A stretch of 30,103 nucleotides of DNA, taken from positions 1 to 30,103 of the forward strand of contig CAZTYH010000035.1 in NCBI GenBank assembly GCA_964617565.1. Direction: 5' to 3'. The notes beneath the pieces were generated by a model. The model worked only from the letters and a program-made list of their open reading frames with translations, had not been told where the DNA came from and did no database searches. Made by a program: the position numbers and the translations under genes. Origin of the DNA: JAKJGV01 sp964617565 (GTDB lineage: Bacteria; Verrucomicrobiota; Kiritimatiellia; CAIQIC01; JAGNIJ01). Shown here piece by piece: positions 1-7,800 of the stretch (position 1 is its first letter; every line of letters starts with the position of its first letter).

Positions 1-2
1 GC

Positions 3-392
3 GAGCCGTTTAAAAAGCTGTATCGCTATATTCGTGCGAACGATGTGGCGATGACGGTGCCGATCGAGGCGGAAACGAGTACCAACCGCATGCGCATTCT
101 TCCCTCACGGAAACTGACGCGCGCGGATTTGAAGTCCGCGCCGGATGTCGAAATCATCGAGCTGGCCGAGCGGCAGGTCGTGGCTGTCGGTCTGCGGGGA
201 AGCTACTCGGTCGGCCTGTACGAGCGCGGAGTGAAGGAATTGCGCGAATGGCTTGGGCGGCAGGACGAATGGGTGCCGGCGGGCGAGCCATACAACGTGT
301 TCTGGGATCCAATCTGGATACCGGGCTTCATGAAGCGGTCCGAAGTGCATATTCCCGTGGTGCGGGCCGAGGCGAAGGAGGGTTCACGATGA
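3..392 (+). CDS. SOUL-family haem-binding protein, 5' end outside window
   Basis: The reading frame is open from base 3 and ends at the TGA at 390-392, giving 129 visible residues; the N-terminus lies upstream of the window. The opening residues (EPFKKLYRYIRAND then VAMTVPIEAET) match the SOUL hallmark, a phenylalanine-rich turn, a YI.G/A.N segment and an (I/V)AMT.P motif. The end (YNVFWDPIWIPGFMKRSEVHIPV) matches the family's C-terminal YN.P....F.....EV.I strand. SOUL proteins have a two-lobed barrel fold; some bind haem, but in most bacteria the role is unknown. An ATG at 45 is internal to the domain and is not the start. The stop overlaps the start of the exported peroxidase by four bases (ATGA), so the two are probably translationally coupled. 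The fold call is firm; haem binding is inferred from family membership. Confidence 0.82.
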   Translation, partial: EPFKKLYRYIRANDVAMTVPIEAETSTNRMRILPSRKLTRADLKSAPDVEIIELAERQVVAVGLRGSYSVGLYERGVKELREWLGRQDEWVPAGEPYNVFWDPIWIPGFMKRSEVHIPVVRAEAKEGSR

Positions 393-964
393 GATCATGG
401 CATGGCCTGTTATTGCTTGTGATTGCGATCTGGGGGACGGTGGCGCCAGCGCAGGAAAAGGAGGGGAGCATGAAGACGATATACGATTTCAAAATGAAAG
501 ACATTGAAGGGAAGGACGTTTCGCTCGCGGAATTCAAGGGCAAGGTCGTCATGATCGTAAACGTCGCGAGCCGGTGCGGTTTTACGCCGCAGTACGCCGG
601 GCTGCAGAAGTTGTACGAGACTTACGGAGACCGTGGTTTTGTGATCCTCGGCTTTCCGGCCAACAATTTTCTCGGACAGGAGCCGGGTTCGGAAGAGGAG
701 ATCATGTCCTTCTGCAGCCTGAACTACGGCGTGACGTTCCCCATGTTTTCAAAAATCTCCGTCAAGGGATCGAAGATGGACCCGCTGTACAAGTTTCTCA
801 CCGATAAAAAGGAGCATCCGGAATTCGGGGGCGCAATTACGTGGAACTTCAACAAGTTCCTCATCGGCCGCGACGGCCGGGCGATTGCTCGTTTCGGATC
901 GAAAGAGACGCCTGACAGTCCGGCAATCGCGAAGGCGATCGAGGCCGCGCTGGGCGGTCAATGA
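389..964 (+). CDS. Exported glutathione peroxidase-family thiol peroxidase (Cys type)
   Basis: This 191-residue protein begins at the ATG at 389, which overlaps the previous stop and gives a clear Sec signal peptide (hydrophobic stretch at about residues 6-19, APAQ cleavage region near 22). Longer in-frame starts would run into the upstream SOUL gene. The mature part is a glutathione peroxidase: peroxidatic Cys63 in NVASRCGFT, Gln97 in GFPANNFLGQEPG, and Trp152-Asn153 in WNFNKFLIGRDG complete the C/Q/W/N tetrad. Cys109 (in MSFCSLNYG) sits where the resolving cysteine of thioredoxin-dependent members lies. It should reduce hydrogen or lipid peroxides outside the cytoplasm, probably taking electrons from a thioredoxin-like partner rather than glutathione. 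The codon for residue 63 is TGC, so no selenocysteine is involved. Coupling to the SOUL gene hints at shared use in oxidative or haem stress. Confidence 0.93.
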   Translation: MRSWHGLLLLVIAIWGTVAPAQEKEGSMKTIYDFKMKDIEGKDVSLAEFKGKVVMIVNVASRCGFTPQYAGLQKLYETYGDRGFVILGFPANNFLGQEPGSEEEIMSFCSLNYGVTFPMFSKISVKGSKMDPLYKFLTDKKEHPEFGGAITWNFNKFLIGRDGRAIARFGSKETPDSPAIAKAIEAALGGQ

Positions 965-1141
965 ACCGAAGGGATCGGACATCAGGAAAGCGGCCTGGAG
1001 ACCGCTGCTCCTCGAGACAGCCCTCAGGCTAAGCCCCGGCGATGATCCGTTGATCAATAACCGGACTTGAGCCCGCCGCTTCTTAAGAGTAAGGATAAGT
1101 GCGCAATCGGCTTCAGATGGAGACGGGATGGAGGGCCGGCG

Positions 1142-1573
1142 ATGACGAGGAACATAATCCTGCAATGGGCGAACATTCAGCGGAAACTGGGCGGAATGTC
1201 CGAACACCTGCTCGAACCGCATGGAGCGGGCGCGTGGTCACCGAACACCGATGTGTATGAAAGCCACGACGACGTGATGATCAAGGTGGAATTGGCCGGT
1301 GTCGCAAAGGAGAGCATCCAGGTCAATCTCGAGAACCAGATTGTGATTATCCAGGGCGTGCGCCGCGATCCATACGGGGGCGAGAGCACGGCGGGATACC
1401 GTTTCAGGCAGATGGAAATCGAGTACGGGCCATTTCAGCGAACGGTATCGCTTCCTTTTCCCGTGGATGGCAACCAGGTGACCGCGCACATGGTCAACGG
1501 CATTTTAAAAATCCGGCTTCCCCGCGCGAAAGAACCGGCATCCCAAAAAATCACTGTTTCCATGGAAGACTGA
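1142..1573 (+). CDS. Small heat shock protein, Hsp20/alpha-crystallin family
   Basis: The protein has 143 residues. The ATG at 1142 is chosen because GGAGG at 1130-1134 is well spaced; an in-frame TTG at 1067 has no such site. About 35 N-terminal residues precede an alpha-crystallin domain that opens with the typical WSPNTDVYE and DVMIKVELAGV strands and ends with the family's glycine/leucine motif (NGILKIRLPRA). A C-terminal ITV resembles the I-x-I/V tail used for oligomer assembly. Small Hsps hold unfolding proteins in soluble complexes without ATP. The gene lies five bases upstream of lon, so chaperone and protease are probably made together. The 177-base stretch 965-1141 upstream holds no recognisable gene, CIRCE element or convincing promoter; a short inverted pair (AGCGG/CCGCT at 989-1006) follows the peroxidase gene but lacks a T tract. 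Confidence 0.93.
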   Translation: MTRNIILQWANIQRKLGGMSEHLLEPHGAGAWSPNTDVYESHDDVMIKVELAGVAKESIQVNLENQIVIIQGVRRDPYGGESTAGYRFRQMEIEYGPFQRTVSLPFPVDGNQVTAHMVNGILKIRLPRAKEPASQKITVSMED

Positions 1574-1578
1574 ACCCT

Positions 1579-4029
1579 ATGACGGATCCCAAACAAGACC
1601 AGCCGACGGAAACAACGCTGCCCACCCCGGCGAAAGAGGCGGGCGAAGCAGCGAATCCGGGCGAAGCGCTACCCCGCATCCTTCCCGTGCTGCCGGTGAG
1701 CGACGTTGTGCTGTTTCCCGGAATGATTGCGCCGCTCATTGTGAGTACGGCGAAATCCATCAAGCTGATTGACGATGTGGTGGCCGGAAACCGAACGTTA
1801 ATCACCTGCCTGCAAAGAAGCCGCGATGCGCAGGACGATGAGGTGGGGGTGAAGGATCTTCACGAGTATGGGTGCCTGGCGCGCCTGGTAAAGATGTTGA
1901 AGTTTCCGGATGACACCGTCCGCATTCTGGTGCAGGGCATCACGCGTTGCCGGCTGGTTCACGAGCAGGAGAACCGGCACTACATTGAAGTTCACTACGC
2001 CCTCTTGAAGGACGAGGAAGAGGATACCGTCGAACTTACAGCCCTCGCGCGCAACGCGGCGGAGCGATTCCAGGAAATCGTCACGCTGTCGCCGGCGCTG
2101 CCGGAAGAGCTGAAGATTGCGGTGTTCAACATGGAAAACCCGGGCAAGCTGGCGGACCTGATTTCCGCGCACCTGAACATGTCTCTGGAAGACCGTCAAC
2201 AACTGCTGGAGGACAATCGTCCGCGCTCCCGCCTCTCGCGATTGACGACATTGCTGAACCGCGAGCTGGAAGTGCTGCGCCTGGGCACGGAGATTCAGCA
2301 CAAGGTGAGCGAGTCGTTCTCGAAGAGCCAGCGCGAGTTTTTCCTGCGCGAGCAGATGAAGGCGATCCGCCAGGAGCTGGGAGAGAAGGATCAGCAGCAG
2401 GGCGACATCGCGGAGATCGAAGAAAAAATCCGCGCGGCCGGTATGCCGAAAGAGGTGGAAGAAGCGGCGAACAAGGAAAAGGAGCGTTTATCCGCCATTC
2501 CCACGGCCTCGCCGGAGTACGCGGTGGTGCGAACCTATCTCGATTGGCTGACGGAGCTTCCGTGGTCGAAGACGACGGAAGACAAGCTTGAGATTGCGCA
2601 GGCGCGCAGGATCCTGGATGAAGATCACTATGATCTCGTGAAGATCAAAGACCGCATCCTGGAATACCTTTCCGTTCTCAAGCTGAAGAAGGATATGAAA
2701 GGGCCCATCCTGTGTTTCGTTGGGCCGCCCGGCGTGGGCAAGACGTCGCTGGGGCAGTCCATCGCGCGCGCGCTGGGCCGCAAGTTTGTGCGAATGTCGC
2801 TGGGTGGCATGCGCGACGAAGCGGAAATCCGCGGTCACCGGCGCACCTACATCGGCGCGATGCCGGGCAGGATCATCCAGGGGCTCCGGAAAGCGGGAAC
2901 GCGCAACCCGGTGTTCATGCTGGACGAGATAGACAAGCTCGGCATGGATTTTCGCGGCGATCCGGCGTCGGCCTTGCTCGAAGTGCTGGATCCGGAACAG
3001 AACTCGACGTTCACCGATCACTATCTCAACCTGCCGTTCGATCTTTCCAGCGTACTTTTCATCACGACGGCGAACGTGGTGGACAGTATGCCGCACGCGC
3101 TGCGCGACCGGATGGAGGTGTTGGAGCTGCCGGGGTACACGCTTGCGGAAAAGGTGCATATTGGGGAGAAGTATCTTGTGCCGAAAGAGACCGCGGCGCA
3201 TGGGCTTCGCGCGGGGCACATCCTGTTCAGGCGCGACGCACTGGAAAACATCATTGCGGATTACACCCGGGAAGCCGGCGTGCGCAACCTGGAGCGTCAG
3301 ATCGCCAATGTCTGCCGCAAGGTGGCCCGGAGCGTGGCCGAAGGGCACAAAGGCAGAACGGTGGTCAGCAAAAACAAGCTTCACGGATACCTGGGCCCCA
3401 AATCGTTTGAACCCGAAGTGGCGGAGGGGGCTGTTGAACCCGGCGTGGCCACGGGACTGGCGTGGACGCCGACGGGAGGAGACATCCTTTTCATTGAGGC
3501 GACGCAGATGGCGGGCAAGGGGCAACTGATCCTGACCGGCTCGCTGGGCGACGTAATGAAGGAGTCCGCGCGCGCGGCCTTGAGTTATGTTCAGGCCAAT
3601 GCGGAAAAACTGAAATTGCCCGCAACCTTCGCGGACGGGCGCGACTTTCATGTTCACGTTCCAGCGGGCGCGATTCCGAAGGATGGGCCTTCCGCCGGGC
3701 TGGCCATGCTGGTCGCCCTGGTTTCGCTGATCAGCCGCAAGCCGCTGGCGGGCGATACCGCGATGTCCGGCGAAATAACACTGCGTGGCCGTGTCATGCC
3801 CGTGGGCGGCATCAAGGAAAAGGTGCTTGCGGCGGCGCGCGCCGGCATCCGGCGGGTCGTGTTGCCCGACCGGAATCGCAGGAACCTCGAAGAGATTCCT
3901 GCCGAGGTGCGCAAGAAGCTCGCGTTTGTTTTCGTCAAAGATGCGGAGTCGGCCATCCGCGCCGTGCTTGGTCCGAACGGAAAAAGCCGAAAAGCCTCCA
4001 TCCGCCGCGCTCGGAAGGAGCACACCTGA
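1579..4029 (+). CDS. lon: ATP-dependent protease Lon (La), LonA type
   Basis: At 816 residues this is a normal-length LonA. The order is an N-terminal substrate-binding domain (from about residue 35, LPVLPVSDVVLFPGM), a helical linker, the AAA+ module with Walker A GPPGVGKTS (382-390, Lys388) and Walker B VFMLDEIDK (445-453), and the C-terminal peptidase with Ser705 in PKDGPSAG and Lys748 in GGIKEK. The 43-residue gap between the Ser and Lys equals that of the E. coli Ser679/Lys722 dyad. Lon is a cytoplasmic hexamer that degrades damaged and selected regulatory proteins. An extended basic tail (KSRKASIRRARKE) ends the protein. The gene starts five bases after hsp20 and ends two bases before the LolA-like gene, indicating one transcript. 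An antisense frame of 551 codons over this gene is a codon-bias shadow. Confidence 0.98.
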   Translation: MTDPKQDQPTETTLPTPAKEAGEAANPGEALPRILPVLPVSDVVLFPGMIAPLIVSTAKSIKLIDDVVAGNRTLITCLQRSRDAQDDEVGVKDLHEYGCLARLVKMLKFPDDTVRILVQGITRCRLVHEQENRHYIEVHYALLKDEEEDTVELTALARNAAERFQEIVTLSPALPEELKIAVFNMENPGKLADLISAHLNMSLEDRQQLLEDNRPRSRLSRLTTLLNRELEVLRLGTEIQHKVSESFSKSQREFFLREQMKAIRQELGEKDQQQGDIAEIEEKIRAAGMPKEVEEAANKEKERLSAIPTASPEYAVVRTYLDWLTELPWSKTTEDKLEIAQARRILDEDHYDLVKIKDRILEYLSVLKLKKDMKGPILCFVGPPGVGKTSLGQSIARALGRKFVRMSLGGMRDEAEIRGHRRTYIGAMPGRIIQGLRKAGTRNPVFMLDEIDKLGMDFRGDPASALLEVLDPEQNSTFTDHYLNLPFDLSSVLFITTANVVDSMPHALRDRMEVLELPGYTLAEKVHIGEKYLVPKETAAHGLRAGHILFRRDALENIIADYTREAGVRNLERQIANVCRKVARSVAEGHKGRTVVSKNKLHGYLGPKSFEPEVAEGAVEPGVATGLAWTPTGGDILFIEATQMAGKGQLILTGSLGDVMKESARAALSYVQANAEKLKLPATFADGRDFHVHVPAGAIPKDGPSAGLAMLVALVSLISRKPLAGDTAMSGEITLRGRVMPVGGIKEKVLAAARAGIRRVVLPDRNRRNLEEIPAEVRKKLAFVFVKDAESAIRAVLGPNGKSRKASIRRARKEHT

Positions 4030-4031
4030 CC

Positions 4032-4793
4032 ATGCGGTGGCGCGTTGCGACGGCATGTTTCTTTCTGTTTCTTGCGCCGGCAACGTTTCTGCCCGGCGCC
4101 ATGGATGATGATTTCCGTCCCCTGGACGAACCGGCATTTCCATCCGCGGCCGAGTTGCTGAACAAGGTGCTTTCGTCGTTTCCGGAAGTGCCCGTGCGCG
4201 TGGAAGCCCAGTTGCTTTCGAAGACGCGCGCAGGGGAGTTGCAGAAGAAAATCAACGCGGTCCTTTGGCTTGACTGGGGTGGCCGCGAACCGGAAACGCG
4301 GTACTTGATCGAAGACGCATTCGGGCGGCCGCTGGAAGAACTCCAGATCAAGTGGAGCAGGAGCGGATCGCGCGAGACGCGCTACCGGGCGGGAGACCCG
4401 CTGGTGGATGCACCGCTTCCGAACCTGCATGAACGAATCCAGGAAACGGATATAAGCTGGATTGATCTGAGCATGGCCTACCTGTGGTGGCCTTACGGGA
4501 AGACCGTCGGCGCCGAACGCGTGCGAGGGCGTTTCTGCTATATCGTGGACATGCCTTCGCCGGAAGACGAGCCCGGGGCGTATGCAGGTGTTCGTTTATG
4601 GATTGATCCCGAAATCGGCATTCTTTTGCAGGCGGCGGCTTATGATTCGGGAGGGCAACTGGTCAAGCTGTTGGAGGTGCGCAGCTTCAAAAAAGTCCGG
4701 GATGTCTGGATTATTCAAAATATTGATATCCAGAGCTATCCCGCCCGGCACAAGACCAGTTTGCGCGTACAAAAGGCCGAACCGGCCGAATGA
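4032..4793 (+). CDS. LolA-like outer-membrane lipoprotein-sorting family protein
   Basis: This 253-residue protein starts two bases after the lon stop. It has a Sec signal peptide (hydrophobic residues about 5-22, PGA before MDDD). The mature part has the pattern of the LolA-like family often annotated as outer membrane lipoprotein-sorting protein: alternating strands, the signature DLSMAYLWWPYG near residue 140, then a cysteine-containing strand and YAGVRLWIDPEIGIL, and a closing strand pair ending IQNIDIQS. In related proteins this half-barrel binds lipids or lipoprotein acyl chains in the periplasm. The true LolA partner system (LolCDE) is not here, so the specific cargo is unknown. Its place behind hsp20 and lon suggests a cytoplasmic/envelope stress unit. 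Family call is moderately sure, exact function is not. Confidence 0.75.
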   Translation: MRWRVATACFFLFLAPATFLPGAMDDDFRPLDEPAFPSAAELLNKVLSSFPEVPVRVEAQLLSKTRAGELQKKINAVLWLDWGGREPETRYLIEDAFGRPLEELQIKWSRSGSRETRYRAGDPLVDAPLPNLHERIQETDISWIDLSMAYLWWPYGKTVGAERVRGRFCYIVDMPSPEDEPGAYAGVRLWIDPEIGILLQAAAYDSGGQLVKLLEVRSFKKVRDVWIIQNIDIQSYPARHKTSLRVQKAEPAE

Positions 4794-4804
4794 TGGAATG
4801 GCCG

Positions 4805-4834
4805 TTAACCAGTTTAATGCGGTCGGTGTACAAT
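4805..4834 (+). promoter_or_regulatory. Candidate sigma-70-type promoter for the zinc-ribbon membrane protein
   Basis: TTAACC at 4805-4810 and TACAAT at 4829-4834 are separated by 18 bases and lie just before the gene at 4861, giving a leader of about 20 bases. The -10 matches the consensus at five of six positions and the -35 at four of six. A clear GAGGAAGG ribosome-binding site follows at 4851-4858. The call rests on consensus resemblance only. Confidence 0.42.
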
Positions 4835-4860
4835 GACTCCCGTAATTCACGAGGAAGGTC

Positions 4861-5679
4861 ATGGCGGATATTCTCACCAAATGCAGGAAATGCGGCCGCG
4901 AGACGAAAGTGTCCGAGTACGCGACAGCCGGCGCGGTGATGTGTCCCGGTTGCGGAACCCCGCTTGAATTCCAGAGCGCGGCACCGAACCAGGCGCGCCT
5001 GCAGGTTCGAAGAATGGACCGCGTTGAGCGAAGCGATACGCTGACCGGCGAGGTCAACGAGCGCCTGACTCCGCAAGGCGAAGCGATTTCCGCGGCCCAG
5101 CGAATTGCTACGGCGGACATTTACGAAGGCGTTCACAAGGCGCGCCAGAAAATCCGAATGCCCCTGGCTATCTGGAACTGGATTGCCTTCGCGGCTCTTG
5201 CCGGCTTGTTGGTGGGCGCCCAATGGTACACCACGGTCATAGACCCTGCGTATTTCGAATTCTATTTCTGGGGCCGCTTTGCGGTGTGGGGGCTTATCAC
5301 GCTGCTTATTTTAATGGTGGCTTTTGAAGACAGCACGAGCCAGGGGTTGTTGTGTCTGTTTGCGCCGCTTTACATTCTTTACTATGCGGCTGTCCGCGTG
5401 GAGTACTACTGGTTGCGCGGACTTTTCATGGCGGTTGTCGTGGGGCTTGGGGCGGAACTTTATTACCTGGAAGACGATGCGGCGCTGGCGCAGGCCCAGG
5501 TGTATGTGAATGAATTTATCGGGGGAGTCGGGAAAGGGATTGAGCGGATCGGCAGCGAATCGCCCGAAGTTGTGCGCCAGGAGCCCAAGCGGCGCGCTCC
5601 CAGGGAAAAGCCGCAACGAGAGGCGCCGATGAACCAACCGCGCAACGTGCCGCGGCAACGTCCCGGCAGACGCTTCTAA
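4861..5679 (+). CDS. Zinc-ribbon membrane protein of unknown function
   Basis: I do not recognise the family. The 272-residue protein starts at an ATG with GAGGAAGG upstream. It opens with a small zinc ribbon, Cys8-x2-Cys11 and Cys28-x2-Cys31 (KCRKCG and MCPGCG), of the kind that begins many prokaryotic membrane proteins. A charged linker (about 40-98) follows. Four hydrophobic stretches come next, roughly 102-120, 131-152, 158-176 and 182-198; the third is rich in Tyr and Leu (LFAPLYILYY). The C-terminal 50 residues are disordered and very basic (EPKRRAPREKPQR, then RNVPRQRPGRRF). The ribbon and basic tail probably face the cytoplasm, where they could touch nucleic acid or acidic proteins; this is inference. 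The SGNH gene begins 22 bases downstream and may be cotranscribed. Confidence 0.8.
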   Translation: MADILTKCRKCGRETKVSEYATAGAVMCPGCGTPLEFQSAAPNQARLQVRRMDRVERSDTLTGEVNERLTPQGEAISAAQRIATADIYEGVHKARQKIRMPLAIWNWIAFAALAGLLVGAQWYTTVIDPAYFEFYFWGRFAVWGLITLLILMVAFEDSTSQGLLCLFAPLYILYYAAVRVEYYWLRGLFMAVVVGLGAELYYLEDDAALAQAQVYVNEFIGGVGKGIERIGSESPEVVRQEPKRRAPREKPQREAPMNQPRNVPRQRPGRRF

Positions 5680-5701
5680 ACGGCGGGCAGGGAACATATT
5701 A

Positions 5702-6313
5702 ATGAAACGGATTGTTTGCTTCGGCGACACGATTACGGAAATGGGGGCGGTTATTGAGCTGCGCGGCTACGTGGCGCAATTGATGGACCGTTATGTGCGT
5801 CGCGCGGATGTTCTTCTGCGGGGTTTCACGGGATACACAACGAATGAAGCGGTAAAAATTCTCCAGGCGGCCGTGCTGGACGAGCATCCCGAATTTGTCG
5901 TGCTCTCTTTCGGCCTTAACGACAGTGCCCTGCCGGGGCAGATCCAGCATGTGCCGTTGAAGGATTATCGGCGCAACCTGCTTGAAATGGCCACGCAAAT
6001 TGCCCAGGCCGGCGCGTGGCTGGTGGTGGTGACGCCCCCGCCCGTGGATGAAGCGAGGGTGAAAAGCCGTGCGATGGAACACACCGCGCTCTACGCCGAA
6101 GCGTGCCGGGAGGTGGCCGCGCAAATGCGGGTTCCCGTTGTGGATATATTCAACCGGCTGCAGGAGGAACCCGGCTGGAAGAAGGCTTGCCTGCTGGACG
6201 GTCTTCATCTTTCCGCCAACGGCATGAACCGGCTGTACGAGGAAGTGGCAAAAACCCTCGACAGCATGAGGCCCCTGGACGAATTCGAACGGCTGGGCGT
6301 GAACGGGATCTGA
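5702..6313 (+). CDS. SGNH/GDSL hydrolase-like protein with Thr at the nucleophile position
   Basis: The protein has 203 residues, no signal peptide, and the SGNH flavodoxin-like fold. Block I reads CFGDTITEMG, so Thr10 (ACG codon) stands where the catalytic Ser of GDS is expected. Block II is RGFTGYTTNEA with Gly41/Gly44, block III is GLND with Asn73, and block V is DGLHLSANG with Asp166 and His169. The GDxIT, RGFxGYxT and DGLHLS layout is closest to isoamyl-acetate-hydrolysing esterase (IAH1-like) SGNH enzymes, where RGFSGYNT is usual. The oxyanion and Asp/His parts are intact; only the nucleophile differs. It could be a slow esterase with a Thr nucleophile, or a non-catalytic binding protein. 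It converges on the glycosyltransferase gene with six bases between the stop codons. Confidence 0.86.
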   Translation: MKRIVCFGDTITEMGAVIELRGYVAQLMDRYVRRADVLLRGFTGYTTNEAVKILQAAVLDEHPEFVVLSFGLNDSALPGQIQHVPLKDYRRNLLEMATQIAQAGAWLVVVTPPPVDEARVKSRAMEHTALYAEACREVAAQMRVPVVDIFNRLQEEPGWKKACLLDGLHLSANGMNRLYEEVAKTLDSMRPLDEFERLGVNGI

Positions 6314-6319
6314 CGCGGT

Positions 6320-7591
6320 TCAACGCCGGTAATAAACTTTCAACCGGGCTGTTGCGGTACGCGCAATATTCAGGCCCTCGACTGTTCGCTCCTCGAACCC
6401 TTCAACACGAATACCGGCCAGTTCCCCTGTGAAGTCACGGCTCTTCGGAGGCTTGCCGAACAAGGGGCGGATAAAATCTTCGGCGCGGACCTCGTTTTCC
6501 TGGAACACAACCATGCAGGGGCCGGGTTGATCGAGAAATGCCTGGAGATCATCCGTTTCGAGGCCCTCCCAGCGCCGGCCCGCGTAAAACACCATGCTCG
6601 GTTCCCGGAATCCGTGGAAGCCGAAGCGGGTATCTTCCGGCATTTCCCGGAAGAGCGGCATGAGCTGAACCGCCGGCGATACGGACCGAAGCCCGGCCCC
6701 CAGGAAGGTGATGAAAACCGCGATGCCCAGAAGCGGCAGAACAAGCAGGCGCACCGCGTTGCGCCGCCAGAGAATACCGAGCGCGGCGAGCGAAAGCAGT
6801 ACGCCGGCGCCACCCAGGAGCGCCTTGCGCAACGCCACGAAAGGAGCCGCGAACGGAAGAGCGAATGCGAGCACTATCGCGACGAGCCCTACGGCGATCA
6901 CCAGTCCCGTCAACACGCGGAAGAAGATGCGGCCCGCGCGGGATGCGCGGAACGAGGTATCCGCCGCCTGCCCGAGCATCAGGAAGAGTGCCGGGAAGGC
7001 GGGCATCACATAATGCGGGAGTTTTGTTTTGTACACGCTGAAGAGAATGTAGGTGCCGAGAAACCACGCCAGGAGAAATGCGTTCTTTTCCGACCAGTTG
7101 CGCTTCACCGCCGCGATGCCGTCGCCGAGAAACGCCGACCAGGGGAACAGGCTGATGAGCGCCGTGACAAAGTAATAGAAGAAGAAGGAGCCGTGACCCT
7201 GGAACGTCTCGAAGCCGCGCTCCCAGACATGGGTTTCCATGCCCTGCGACCAGAACAATCCGCCCGTCCGGATTAATGCGGGGATGCCCCACGAGCCCAT
7301 CAGGACCAGCACGATGATCAGTCCAGGCAAAATTCGCAGGCGCCGCCATGGAATCGGCTTTCGCCACAGGAACAGGCGCATGAACAGCAGCGTGAGAATC
7401 GGCACGGCAAACGTAACGGGTCCCTTCGCGAGAAAGCCCAACCCCAGAGCGCCGTAGAAAAGCCAGAACCATTTCCACGGATATTTTGGGCTCTCGTCAT
7501 GAAGAAGCTCGAAGAGCGCATATTGCGCCAGCGCCACCATCGCCACCATGGGCATATCCGCCACGGCGCTCCGGCCGTGCATCAATACCTG
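6320..7591 (-). CDS. ArnT/PMT-like (GT39 superfamily) membrane glycosyltransferase, N-terminus lost in assembly gap
   Basis: Only the C-terminal 423 residues are present; the frame runs into the N block at 7592. The first visible residues, QVLMHGRSAVADMPM, match the ArnT-type luminal loop where a conserved Asp follows the second or third helix. About nine hydrophobic helices follow, with the signatures YGALGLGFLAKGPV, YYFVTALISLFPWSAF and KTKLPHYVMPAFPALFLMLG that are typical of this family. A soluble C-terminal domain ends in LKVYYRR. These enzymes move sugars from polyprenyl-phosphate donors to lipid A, proteins or other acceptors on the outer face of the inner membrane. Roughly 90-120 N-terminal residues holding the first catalytic loop are missing. 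The apparent frame on the far side of the gap does not resemble an N-terminus of this family, so the start lies inside the gap. Confidence 0.85.
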   Translation of the reverse strand, partial: QVLMHGRSAVADMPMVAMVALAQYALFELLHDESPKYPWKWFWLFYGALGLGFLAKGPVTFAVPILTLLFMRLFLWRKPIPWRRLRILPGLIIVLVLMGSWGIPALIRTGGLFWSQGMETHVWERGFETFQGHGSFFFYYFVTALISLFPWSAFLGDGIAAVKRNWSEKNAFLLAWFLGTYILFSVYKTKLPHYVMPAFPALFLMLGQAADTSFRASRAGRIFFRVLTGLVIAVGLVAIVLAFALPFAAPFVALRKALLGGAGVLLSLAALGILWRRNAVRLLVLPLLGIAVFITFLGAGLRSVSPAVQLMPLFREMPEDTRFGFHGFREPSMVFYAGRRWEGLETDDLQAFLDQPGPCMVVFQENEVRAEDFIRPLFGKPPKSRDFTGELAGIRVEGFEERTVEGLNIARTATARLKVYYRR

Positions 7592-7691
7592 NNNNNNNNN
7601 NNNNNNNNNNNNNNNNNNNNNNNNNNNNNNNNNNNNNNNNNNNNNNNNNNNNNNNNNNNNNNNNNNNNNNNNNNNNNNNNNNNNNNNNNNN
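7592..7691. other. Assembly gap of exactly 100 Ns
   Basis: One hundred consecutive Ns separate the truncated glycosyltransferase from the purB upstream region. A run of exactly 100 is a common scaffold placeholder of unknown true size. The missing N-terminus of the glycosyltransferase needs around 300 bases or more, so the real distance is probably larger than shown. Confidence 0.98.
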
Positions 7692-7693
7692 CG

Positions 7694-7699
7694 CGTCAA
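7694..7699 (-). promoter_or_regulatory. Possible -35 element pointing into the gap
   Basis: On the minus strand the six bases read TTGACG, five of six matching the -35 consensus, and the direction suits the glycosyltransferase whose start must lie within the gap. The matching -10 would be in the Ns, so this cannot be tested here. The rest of 7700-7800 is the purB leader; I see no convincing purB promoter in it. Confidence 0.2.
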
Positions 7700-7800
7700 T
7701 CTTTCTTTTCGTATTCCCCGCGCGCGCCCTGTTCTGCTAACGTGCACGGACGAGCAGGATTTGGTGGAGCAAAAGGTTATCGAGAAGCGAGGAAACAAGC

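Noticed and set aside
389..964. Selenocysteine form of the glutathione peroxidase
   Set aside because: The active-site codon is TGC; no in-frame TGA occurs before the end.
965..1141. CIRCE element or heat-shock sigma promoter before hsp20
   Set aside because: No TTAGCACTC/GAGTGCTAA pair. A CTTGAG at 1066-1071 has no matching downstream element at suitable spacing.
2488..4143. 551-codon open frame on the minus strand over lon
   Set aside because: It lies antisense to a full Lon protease with all motifs. Its product has no recognisable domain and is rich in Arg, His and Gln, as expected from the mirror of GC-biased codons.
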